Shown here: piece after piece, positions 45,327 to 53,081 of the stretch | Numbering within the stretch: the first letter of the stretch is position 1 | Layout: every line of letters begins with the position of its first letter | NCBI RefSeq assembly: GCF_900112205.1 | Contig: NZ_FOKW01000010.1 | Span: 80,801 to 144,800 of the forward strand | Length of the DNA: 64,000 bases | Direction of reading: 5' to 3' | Source of the DNA: Natronobacterium haloterrestre | Lineage (GTDB): Archaea; Halobacteriota; Halobacteria; Halobacteriales; Natrialbaceae | Program-made: the position numbers and the translations under genes | Notes under the pieces: generated by a model | What the model saw: the letters and a program-made list of their open reading frames with translations, nothing else | Told to the model about the DNA's origin: nothing | Databases searched by the model: none

Positions 45327-47483
45327 ATGGATCCAAAGCGGGAACTCACGAGCGTCGACCTCGCCGCCCTCGTCGGGGAACTCGGGACCTACGAGGGGGC
45401 GAAGGTCGACAAGGCCTACCTCTACGGCGACGACCTCGTCCGCCTGAAGATGCGGGACTTCGACCGCGGCCGCGTCGAACTCCTGCTCGAGGTCGGCGAG
45501 GTCAAACGCGCCCACACTGTCGCCCCCGAACGCGTCCCCGACGCGCCGGGCCGACCGCCACAGTTCGCGATGATGCTGCGCAACCGGCTCTCGGGCGCGG
45601 ACTTCGCCGGCGTCGAACAGTACGAGTTCGACCGCATCCTCGAGTTCGTCTTCGAGCGCGAGGACGGCACCACCGGGATCATCGTCGAACTGTTCGGCCA
45701 GGGCAACGTCGCCGTCACCGACGGCGAGTACGAGGTGATCGACTGCCTCGAGACGGTCCGGCTGAAATCACGTACTGTGGTCCCGGGCTCGCGCTACGAG
45801 TTCCCCGACACCCGGACGAACCCGCTTACCGTCTCCCGGGAGGCGTTCTACCGGGAGATGGACGACTCCGACACGGACGTCGTCCGCACCCTCGCGACCC
45901 AACTCAACTTCGGCGGCCTCTACGCCGAGGAGATCTGTACCCGCGCCGGCGTCGAGAAGGCCATGGACATCGAGGAGGCCGACGAGGCGGTCTACGACCG
46001 CCTCTACGAGGCGATCGAGCGGCTGGCGATCGACGTCCGGAACCGGAACTTCGATCCGCGACTGTACCTCGAGGGCGGTGACGATGAGGACGACAGCGAA
46101 GACGCGGACGCGACCCCCGCACGCGTCGTCGACGTCACCCCCTTCCCGCTCGAGGAACACGAGGCCGAAGGGCTCTCCGCGGAGGCGTACGACTCCTTCC
46201 TGACGGCGCTCGACGACTACTTCTTCCGGCTGGAACTCGACGAGGAGGAGGAACCCGACCCGACCGAGCAACGGCCCGACTTCGAGGAGGAGATCGCCAA
46301 ACACCAGCGGATCATCGAACAGCAGGAGGGGGCGATCGAGGGCTTCGAGCAGCAGGCCGACGAACTGCGCGAACAGGCCGAGTCGCTGTACGCCGAGTAC
46401 GGCCTCGTCGACGAGGTGCTCTCGACGATCCGGGAGGCCCGCAAGCAGGATCGTCCGTGGGACGAGATCGAACAGCGCTTCGAGGAGGGGAAGGAACGCG
46501 GCATCGAGGCCGCCGAGGCCGTCGTCGACCTCGACGGCAGCGAGGGCACCGTGACGGTCGAGGTCGACGGCGAGCGGATCGACCTGATCGTCGACGACGG
46601 CGTCGAGCAGAACGCCGACCGCCTCTACACCGAGGCGAAACGCGTCGAGGAGAAGAAGGAGGGCGCGCTCGCGGCCATCGAGGACACCCGCGAGGACCTC
46701 GAGGACGCCAAGCGCCGCCGCGACCAGTGGGAGGCCGAAGACGCCGCGGAAGACGACGAAGATGACGACGAGGAGGACGAGGAGGAACGGGACTGGCTCT
46801 CGATGCCGTCGGTTCCGATCCGCGAGAACGAACCCTGGTACGACCGCTTTCGCTGGTTCCACACGAGCGACGGTTACCTCGTGATCGGCGGCCGCAACGC
46901 CGACCAGAACGAGGAGTTAGTGAAAAAGTACCTCGAGCCGGGCGACAAGGTGTTGCACACGCAGGCCCACGGCGGTCCCGTCACCGTGCTCAAGGCCACC
47001 GACCCGAGCGAGGCGTCCTCCCACGACATCGAGCTACCTGAGTCGAGCATCGAGGAGGCCGCCCAGTTCGCCGTCTCCTACTCCTCGGTCTGGAAGGACG
47101 GCCGCTACGCCGGCGACGTCTACGCCGTCGACTCCGATCAGGTGACTAAGACCCCCGAGAGCGGCGAGTACCTCGAGAAAGGCGGGTTCGCGATCCGGGG
47201 CGATCGCACCTACTACCGCGACACGCCGGTCGGCGTCGCCGTCGGCATCCAGTGTGAGCCCTACACGCGCGTGATCGGCGGCCCGCCGTCGGCCATCGAG
47301 GGGCAGGCCGAGACGACCATCGAACTCGAGCCGGGCCGGTACGCCCAGGCCGACGCCGCAAAGCGGATGTATCGCCGGTTCCGCGAGCGGTTCGAGGACG
47401 AGTCGTTCGTCCGCAAGATCGCGAGCCCGGACCGCATTCAGCACTTCATGCCGCCGGGCGGGAGCCGGATCGTCGAGGAGTGA
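45327..47483 (+). CDS. rqcH: Ribosome rescue protein RqcH (NEMF/Rqc2/FbpA homologue)
   Basis: A 718-residue NFACT protein of ribosome-associated quality control, which binds split large subunits carrying a nascent chain and may recruit tRNA-Ala. N-terminal NFACT-N: MDPKRELTSVDLAALVGEL, AYLYGDDLVRLKMRDFDRGRVELLLE, PPQFAMMLRNRL. A helix-hairpin-helix region is followed by two coiled-coil arms (IAKHQRIIEQQEGAIEGFEQQADELREQAESLYAEYG; EAKRVEEKKEGALAAIEDTREDLEDAKRRRDQWEAE). The NFACT-R domain, WYDRFRWFHTSDGYLVIGGRNADQNEELVKKYL, follows an acidic linker. Length fits. Another rescue factor, pelota, is at 56446. Confidence 0.95.
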   Translation: MDPKRELTSVDLAALVGELGTYEGAKVDKAYLYGDDLVRLKMRDFDRGRVELLLEVGEVKRAHTVAPERVPDAPGRPPQFAMMLRNRLSGADFAGVEQYEFDRILEFVFEREDGTTGIIVELFGQGNVAVTDGEYEVIDCLETVRLKSRTVVPGSRYEFPDTRTNPLTVSREAFYREMDDSDTDVVRTLATQLNFGGLYAEEICTRAGVEKAMDIEEADEAVYDRLYEAIERLAIDVRNRNFDPRLYLEGGDDEDDSEDADATPARVVDVTPFPLEEHEAEGLSAEAYDSFLTALDDYFFRLELDEEEEPDPTEQRPDFEEEIAKHQRIIEQQEGAIEGFEQQADELREQAESLYAEYGLVDEVLSTIREARKQDRPWDEIEQRFEEGKERGIEAAEAVVDLDGSEGTVTVEVDGERIDLIVDDGVEQNADRLYTEAKRVEEKKEGALAAIEDTREDLEDAKRRRDQWEAEDAAEDDEDDDEEDEEERDWLSMPSVPIRENEPWYDRFRWFHTSDGYLVIGGRNADQNEELVKKYLEPGDKVLHTQAHGGPVTVLKATDPSEASSHDIELPESSIEEAAQFAVSYSSVWKDGRYAGDVYAVDSDQVTKTPESGEYLEKGGFAIRGDRTYYRDTPVGVAVGIQCEPYTRVIGGPPSAIEGQAETTIELEPGRYAQADAAKRMYRRFRERFEDESFVRKIASPDRIQHFMPPGGSRIVEE

Positions 47484-47597
47484 GGGCCGGCGGTGTTCGG
47501 GTGGCGGGTTTCGGCAGGCGTGTTGACGTGCTGATCGATACTCGTGGTGGCCGGTTCGCGATCGACGCAGCCGATACGCACGAACCGCCTTCCCGGG

Positions 47598-48005
47598 CTA
47601 ACTGACGACGAGTTCGGCGTTCAGTTGTTGCTCGAGGAACACTTCCAGATCGACGCCGACGCCGAGATGATCGGTCAGCAACTGGCGCCACCGGGCCCGC
47701 ATCGACTGGCCGATAACGACGTAGTCGGCGTCCTGTTCGGCGGCTTCTTTGAGAATCGCCTTCTCGAGCAGGTACGCATCCCGGACGTGGCAACTCGCGT
47801 ACGGCGGTGTCTCGATCCGCTCCTCGACGGTACGCCGCAACTCCGTTCGATCGATGTCTTCCCCTTTGTGCAATACGTTCACGTGCAGGATGTACAGGTG
47901 GCTGTCGTCGAGTTCGTCGGCAACGTCGATGGCGTGGGAGATCGTTTCCACGCTCGCTTCTTGCGGGGGGTACCGAATCGGTACCAGCAGTGTAGTCCGG
48001 CTCAC
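47598..48005 (-). CDS. Universal stress (UspA) family protein
   Basis: A 135-residue USP-fold protein. It begins TTLLVPIRYPP, has SHLYILHVNVLH in strand 2 and ends DADYVVIGQSMRARWRQLL. The usual G-x2-G-x9-GS ATP motif is degenerate (GQSMRARWRQLL), so it is probably not an ATP-binder. The start is the GTG 48003-48005, with TACTATATGA (TATA on the minus strand) near 48023-48033, so a leaderless transcript is likely. Confidence 0.82.
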   Translation of the reverse strand: MSRTTLLVPIRYPPQEASVETISHAIDVADELDDSHLYILHVNVLHKGEDIDRTELRRTVEERIETPPYASCHVRDAYLLEKAILKEAAEQDADYVVIGQSMRARWRQLLTDHLGVGVDLEVFLEQQLNAELVVS

Positions 48006-48084
48006 AGTAGTACTACGCTCGAGTACTATATGAACCCAACATCGGGTGAGCGGCTCTCCCCTACACTAGCGACCGAACCGATTT

Positions 48085-48119
48085 ACACCCGATCACACAG
48101 TTGTCGTGCGATCGGGTGT
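48085..48119. promoter_or_regulatory. 10-bp inverted repeat between the ABC operon end and the usp gene
   Basis: ACACCCGATC (48085-48094) and GATCGGGTGT (48110-48119) form a perfect 10-bp stem with a 15-base loop. It lies downstream of thiQ and about 80 bases upstream of the usp start, so it might be an operator of usp or a structure at the thiQ transcript end. Confidence 0.5.
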
Positions 48120-48180
48120 GCACTGACTTTCAGTGGCTCCTGTAGTCTGGCTCCGTACTCGAGTGTGCGGCCGTGCTAGG

Positions 48181-49347
48181 TTACTCGAGTACGTCGACCA
48201 CGTGGGCATCGTCGGGATCGAATCCGACGACGACGTGGCCCGAGAGCGGATCTCGTGTTCGGACCAGGAGTTCCCGTTTCCGTTTCCGTTCCCGTTCGCA
48301 GCCCTGCCACTCGAGATGGACGCGGGTCGTCTCACCGAGGAACTCCGCGCTGACGACGGTCGCGGTGATCGCGTTCGCGTCACCGTCGATCCGTAACTCC
48401 TCCGGGCGAACGCAGAAGACGACTTCGTCGCCGACCGCGAGGTCGCCCTCGTGAGCGACCGTCAGCGTCTCGGGACCGACCTCGAGTCGTGCTCCAGTTT
48501 CGTCGATGGCCGTAACAGTGCCCGCGAAGACGTTGTTGTCGCCGACGAACTCCGCGACGAACCGGGTGTCGGGTCGGCGGTAGATCTCCCGGGGACGGGC
48601 GACCTGCTCCGGCCTGCCCGCACGCATCACCGCGAGGCGATCGGAGATGGCAAGCGCCTCCTCCTGGTCGTGGGTGACGTAGATCGTCGTGATCCCCAGT
48701 TCCCGCTGGATCTCCCTGACCTGGAGGCGCAGCCGTTCGCGCAGTTGGGCGTCAAGCGCGCTCATCGGCTCGTCGAGCAGGAGGACGTCCGGGCCGGGCG
48801 CAAGCGCACGGGCGATCGCGACCCGCTGTTGCTGGCCGCCCGAGAGCTGGTCCGGCTCGCGGTCCGCCATGCCGCCGAGGTCGACCAGCTCGAGCAGTTC
48901 CTGCACCCGCCGTTCGTCGGGGATGCCGCCGGGCGCGTCGGCGAAGTTGAGCCCGTAGGCGACGTTCTCGCCGACGGTCATGTGCGGGAACAGCGCGTAG
49001 TTCTGGAAGACGACGCCGACGTCGCGGTCCTCGGGGGGGACGCCGGTGACGTCCTCGCCGCCGAACCGGACGGTGCCTGTCGTGGGGGATTCGAAGCCGG
49101 CGATCAGTCGCAGGGTCGTCGTCTTCCCGCAGCCGGACGGGCCGACGAGGGTGAAAAACTCCCCCTCGCGGACGGCCAGGGAGACGTCGTCGACGGCCGT
49201 CGTCTCGGCGTAGCGTTTGGTGACACCCTCGAGTTCGAGGGCGATCGGCGCGTCCCGGCCCTGCTCCCGGTCGTGTTCCCGGCGCTCGCGTTCGTGTTCG
49301 CGTTCGGCCGCACTCGAGGGACGGTTTTCAGATGCCAACGCTCTCAC
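48181..49347 (-). CDS. thiQ: ABC transporter ATP-binding protein (ThiQ/PotA-like)
   Basis: A 388-residue ATPase of the iron/thiamine/polyamine importer group. Walker A GPSGCGKTTT, Q-loop VVFQNYALFPHMTV, signature LSGGQQQRVAIARAL, Walker B VLLLDEPMSALD, H-loop YVTHDQEEAL. A C-terminal TOBE domain follows (FVGDNNVFAGTVTAID). Within TOBE, the stretch CERERKRKREL is coded by tandem CCGTTT-like hexamers and looks like a local expansion. The start is the GTG at 49345-49347, with a strong GGAGGTGAG, and overlaps thiP by 20 bases. The thiamine assignment comes from context and similarity. Confidence 0.85.
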   Translation of the reverse strand: MRALASENRPSSAAEREHERERREHDREQGRDAPIALELEGVTKRYAETTAVDDVSLAVREGEFFTLVGPSGCGKTTTLRLIAGFESPTTGTVRFGGEDVTGVPPEDRDVGVVFQNYALFPHMTVGENVAYGLNFADAPGGIPDERRVQELLELVDLGGMADREPDQLSGGQQQRVAIARALAPGPDVLLLDEPMSALDAQLRERLRLQVREIQRELGITTIYVTHDQEEALAISDRLAVMRAGRPEQVARPREIYRRPDTRFVAEFVGDNNVFAGTVTAIDETGARLEVGPETLTVAHEGDLAVGDEVVFCVRPEELRIDGDANAITATVVSAEFLGETTRVHLEWQGCERERKRKRELLVRTRDPLSGHVVVGFDPDDAHVVDVLE

Positions 49348-51238
49348 CTCCGAGACGGTCGATCACCACGAAACTGACGCTCGTGACGACAAGCAAGACG
49401 ACGCCCATTGCGGTTGCCGGTCCGAGCCGACGGCCCCTGAACCGTTCGATCGCGACCGGCATCGTGAACTGGTCGGTGCCGGTCGCGAGGATCACCGTCG
49501 AGGAGAACTCGCCCATCGATATCGCGAAGGCGAAGGCTGCACCGGCGACGACGCCCGGCCAGATCAACGGGAGTTCCACGTCGACCAGTGCCCGCACTCG
49601 CGACGCACCCAGGGCCCGCGCGGACTCGATCAGCGTCCGGTCGACCGACTCGAGGCCGGGCGCGACGGTCCGGACGACGAAAGGGTAACAGGAGACGGCG
49701 TGGGCGGCGACGATCGCTACCGCGCCGGCGACCGAGATGCGCCAGCCGCCGATCTCGATCCCGAAAACCGGCCCCCGGAGGAGTCCGATCCCGACGACGA
49801 TCCCGGAGACGGCCAGCGGGGCCATCAGGGTGGCGTCGACAAGCTTCCGGCCGCGGTAGCGACGGGTCGTCAGTACGGCGATGACGACCCCCATCGGCAG
49901 GGAGAGCACGAGCGCGCCCGCGGCGAAGATCAGCGAGTTGCGAACTGCGTCCCAGGGGCGAACCTGGAACGCCGCCGCAGTCTCCTGGCGCTCTAACAGG
50001 AACCGGTAGTGCTCGAGGGTGAGGCCGTTTGCCCCGTCGACGCTCGCATAGAGCATACTCAGGACGGGCGCGACGAAGACGAAGACGGCGACGACGCCGT
50101 AGAGGGCGAGCCCCAGCCGCGGCAGCAGTTCTCGGACCGACAGCGACGGCGGGGAGAGCGGTCGCCGCGGCAGCGGACGGATCCCCCGCGAGCGGACGAC
50201 GTGGGTCGCCTCGTACCGCAGGTAGCCATAGAGGATGCCAAGGGAGATGACGAGTTCGACGATCGCGAGCGCGGCCCCCTCGGCGTAGTTCAGGTCCTGA
50301 ATCAGTCGGTAGACGAACACTTCGACGGTCGCCAGCTGGAAACCGCCCAGCGCGAGGACGATCGGAAAGGTACCGAACGTGAAGACGAACGCCAGCGCCC
50401 CGCCCATCAGGACGGCGGGGTACAACTGCGGCGCGACCACGTCGCGGAAGGCCCGAAACGGGCTGGCTCCGAGGCTGCGGGCGGTCTCGATCGCGCTCGC
50501 GTCGACCGACTCCCAGGCCGCGGTCGTTACCCGGGCGACCAGCGGCGCGTTGTAGAACGCGTGGGCGAGCAGGATGACCGTCAGCGAGGGGAGCAGGTCG
50601 ACGGAGCCGAGCCCGAGCGCGCCCAGGACGGCGTTGACGGTCCCGTTCTGGCCGAACGTCGCGACGAAGCCGATTGCCACCATGATCGACGGCATGACGA
50701 AGGGGAGGATCGTCAGGGCCCGCAGCGTTCGCCGGCCGCGGAACTCGTAGCGGGCCAGCAGGTAGGCCGCGGGCAGCCCGAGCGCGACGCTCAACAGCGT
50801 CGACAGCGCGGCCTGGTAGGCCGTGAAACCGACGACGCCGATGCTGCGATCCGCGGAGAGCAAGTCCCGTGCGACAGCGAGCGGCGACCCGCCCCGAAAC
50901 AACCGCGCGAAATCGCCGAAGTAGAGCGGATCCCGAAGGATCTCGAGGAAGACCGAGAGCGTGAGCGTGCCGCGGACGTAGACCGACTCGAGGAAGACGG
51001 TCGCGACGGGGTAGTAGAACAGGACGACCAGGACGAGCGTCGTCGCGACGCCGAAGACGGCGATGGCGCGGCGCTCGAGGCGGTTCTGGACGCGGCGGGT
51101 GAAGCCGTCGGCATCGGCGTCGGCGGGCGGATCGGCGGTGGGTCTGTCCGAACCGCCGCCTCCGGCGACGTCCGCCGCGGGGTCCACCGCGTCGGCGGCG
51201 GGGGGGCCGGGGTCGGACGGCTCGTTCGTGTTCGTCAT
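49328..51238 (-). CDS. thiP: ABC transporter permease (ThiP/FbpB-like, two fused halves)
   Basis: A 636-residue permease with about twelve helices in two homologous halves. Each half has the coupling helix signature: ETARSLGASPFRAFRDVVAPQL and ESARALGASRVRALVDVELPLI. The N-terminus is a 45-residue acidic and Ala/Asp/Pro-rich cytoplasmic tail (MTNTNEPSDPGPP and on). Start at the ATG 51236-51238. Forms the membrane channel with thiQ; the substrate-binding protein is encoded at 51888. Confidence 0.88.
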   Translation of the reverse strand: MTNTNEPSDPGPPAADAVDPAADVAGGGGSDRPTADPPADADADGFTRRVQNRLERRAIAVFGVATTLVLVVLFYYPVATVFLESVYVRGTLTLSVFLEILRDPLYFGDFARLFRGGSPLAVARDLLSADRSIGVVGFTAYQAALSTLLSVALGLPAAYLLARYEFRGRRTLRALTILPFVMPSIMVAIGFVATFGQNGTVNAVLGALGLGSVDLLPSLTVILLAHAFYNAPLVARVTTAAWESVDASAIETARSLGASPFRAFRDVVAPQLYPAVLMGGALAFVFTFGTFPIVLALGGFQLATVEVFVYRLIQDLNYAEGAALAIVELVISLGILYGYLRYEATHVVRSRGIRPLPRRPLSPPSLSVRELLPRLGLALYGVVAVFVFVAPVLSMLYASVDGANGLTLEHYRFLLERQETAAAFQVRPWDAVRNSLIFAAGALVLSLPMGVVIAVLTTRRYRGRKLVDATLMAPLAVSGIVVGIGLLRGPVFGIEIGGWRISVAGAVAIVAAHAVSCYPFVVRTVAPGLESVDRTLIESARALGASRVRALVDVELPLIWPGVVAGAAFAFAISMGEFSSTVILATGTDQFTMPVAIERFRGRRLGPATAMGVVLLVVTSVSFVVIDRLGGESVGI

Positions 51239-51417
51239 CTCGCCGCAACCCTCCGTCTCCGCCGTCGTCTCCGTCTCGACCACGCGAGCGGTTTCCGATG
51301 GCCCGTCTCGCGTTCGACGGGGCCCGAGCGGCCACGCCGGCGCCGCTCTCGGGGACGACGCCGACGACGACAACGACAACGGCTATGTGCCCCACGGGAC
51401 AACCCGGTGGTACCACG

Positions 51418-51750
51418 ATGACCGTATTCGCCCTGCTTCGCGTGACGCCCGTGACCGACGACGACATCACCGCGGACGTCGCCGCCGCGATCGACGCCCT
51501 CGAGGACTACGACGTCGAGTACCGGACGACGCCGATGGCGACGATCCTCGAAGCCGAGGACGTCCACGAACTGTTCGCGGCGTGTGCCTCGGCCCACGAG
51601 GCGGTCGGTACCGCCGAGATCCAGACCACGGTACAGGTCGAGGAGAAACGCGAGGTCGAGATGGCGGCCGAGGACAAGGTCGACGCCGTCGAGTCGGAAC
51701 TCGGACGCGAGGCCCGCAGCGAGGGCGGGATCGACGGCGACGGGGACTGA
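51418..51750 (+). CDS. MTH1187-family thiamine-binding protein
   Basis: A 110-residue ferredoxin-like protein of the MTH1187/YkoF group, which bind thiamine or its HMP moiety. Visible parts are TVFALLRVTPVTDDDITADV, YDVEYRTTPMATILEAEDV, the HELFAACASAHEAV helix and the charged tail. It is divergent from thiP and convergent with thiB, so it splits the transporter genes into two transcription units. Start ATG 51418. Confidence 0.88.
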   Translation: MTVFALLRVTPVTDDDITADVAAAIDALEDYDVEYRTTPMATILEAEDVHELFAACASAHEAVGTAEIQTTVQVEEKREVEMAAEDKVDAVESELGREARSEGGIDGDGD

Positions 51751-51887
51751 TCGGGACCGCGATCGACGGCCGTCGCTCAGCGAGTGCCGACGGTGTGCGC
51801 TCCCGTCGCGAGCGGTGCGTGGGTCGTGGATCGTTCGGAACACGGAATGGTAGTCAGGCGCGCTCGTTCGAGCGTCGGGTCGACCGA

Positions 51888-53027
51888 TCAGTTGCTCCCG
51901 ACGACTTCTCGCTCCCACTCGTCGAGCCAGTCGGTGAGGTTGCCCTTGAGTTCGTCGTAGCCGAATAAGACGGTCTCCTCGGGTTCGATGGCGTACTCGG
52001 CGTAGGCCTCGGGGAGTTCGGTTTCCTCGTTGACCGGCCCGGTGACGTTGCGGTTGGCGATCTCGGCCTGCGTTTCGGGCTCGAGGATGAAGTCCATGAA
52101 CTCGTGGGCGAGGTCGTCGTCGGAGCCGTCGGCGAACCGGGCCATCCCGGCCATGTTGGCGTACCCCTGGTCGTTCAGGGTCGAGACCCGGTGTTTCTCG
52201 AGGTCGTTGCCGAACCGGCTCGCGTAGACTCGATCGTTCGTGTAGGAGACGACGACCGGCACCTCCTCTTCCTCGAACTGGGTGTAGACGTCGCTCCAGG
52301 AGTTGAGCACCCGGACGTCGTTGTCCATGAGGTCCGACCAGTAGTCGAGGTAGCCGTCCTCGTCGAACCGATCGATCGTCCACAGCAGGAACAACAGACC
52401 GGTCGTCGAGTCCTGGGGGTTCGAGAGCGCGATCTGACTCTCGTACCGATCCTCGAGCAGATCTTCGAACGTCTCGGGTTCCGTGACGTTTCGACCATCG
52501 TAGACGATCCCACAGTGGCTCCGGAACGTCGGGACCGCGCGGCCCTCCGGGTCGAAGTAGTATTCGTCGCCGATGTTCTCGGCGTTCGAGAGGACGCTCT
52601 CGTCCGTTTCGGCGAACAGGTCGCCCTCGAGGTTCTCCTCGACGCGGACGAGGTTCTGGGGCCGGACGCCGAGGAACAGTTCGGGGTCGATCTCGAGGCC
52701 CTGGTTGTGGCGTTCGGCGTAGTAGTTGAGTTCCTGGTCGGGGGTGTGCCACTCGAGTTCGACGTCGTGACGCTCCTCGAAGGTCTCCTTGATCCAGACG
52801 CCCGGGCTGTCGCTCGGTGCGTCGACGAAGGTGCTGTAAGTACCGACCGCGAGGACGTCGTCGTCTTCGACCGAGCCTTCGGTGTCGCCGCTGGTGTCGC
52901 CGCCGTCGTTCCCGCCGCCGTCGCCGCTGTTGCCGTTCTCTCCGTCTTCGATGTCCACTGCGGAACAGCCCGCCAGTCCCGTGGTCACGAGTGCGCCACT
53001 GGATGCGAGAAACGTTCGTCGTCTCAT
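51888..53027 (-). CDS. thiB: Thiamine-type ABC transporter substrate-binding lipoprotein
   Basis: A 379-residue exported binding protein of the ThiB/iron-binding-like class. The N-terminus MRRRTFLASSGALVTTGLAGC is a Tat lipoprotein signal with Cys at residue 21. An acidic Gly/Asp linker precedes the domain beginning VLAVGTYSTFV. ALSNPQDSTTGLLFLLWTIDRF and VPVVVSYTNDRVYASRFG are typical ligand-site regions. It is likely the receptor for the thiP/thiQ transporter. It follows the asparagine-synthase-like gene on the same strand by 54 bases and may share its transcript. Confidence 0.85.
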   Translation of the reverse strand: MRRRTFLASSGALVTTGLAGCSAVDIEDGENGNSGDGGGNDGGDTSGDTEGSVEDDDVLAVGTYSTFVDAPSDSPGVWIKETFEERHDVELEWHTPDQELNYYAERHNQGLEIDPELFLGVRPQNLVRVEENLEGDLFAETDESVLSNAENIGDEYYFDPEGRAVPTFRSHCGIVYDGRNVTEPETFEDLLEDRYESQIALSNPQDSTTGLLFLLWTIDRFDEDGYLDYWSDLMDNDVRVLNSWSDVYTQFEEEEVPVVVSYTNDRVYASRFGNDLEKHRVSTLNDQGYANMAGMARFADGSDDDLAHEFMDFILEPETQAEIANRNVTGPVNEETELPEAYAEYAIEPEETVLFGYDELKGNLTDWLDEWEREVVGSN

Positions 53028-53081
53028 GACCTGGTGGTCGCACCCGGTGATACGTAAGGGGATCGTTTCCGAAATCGCGCC

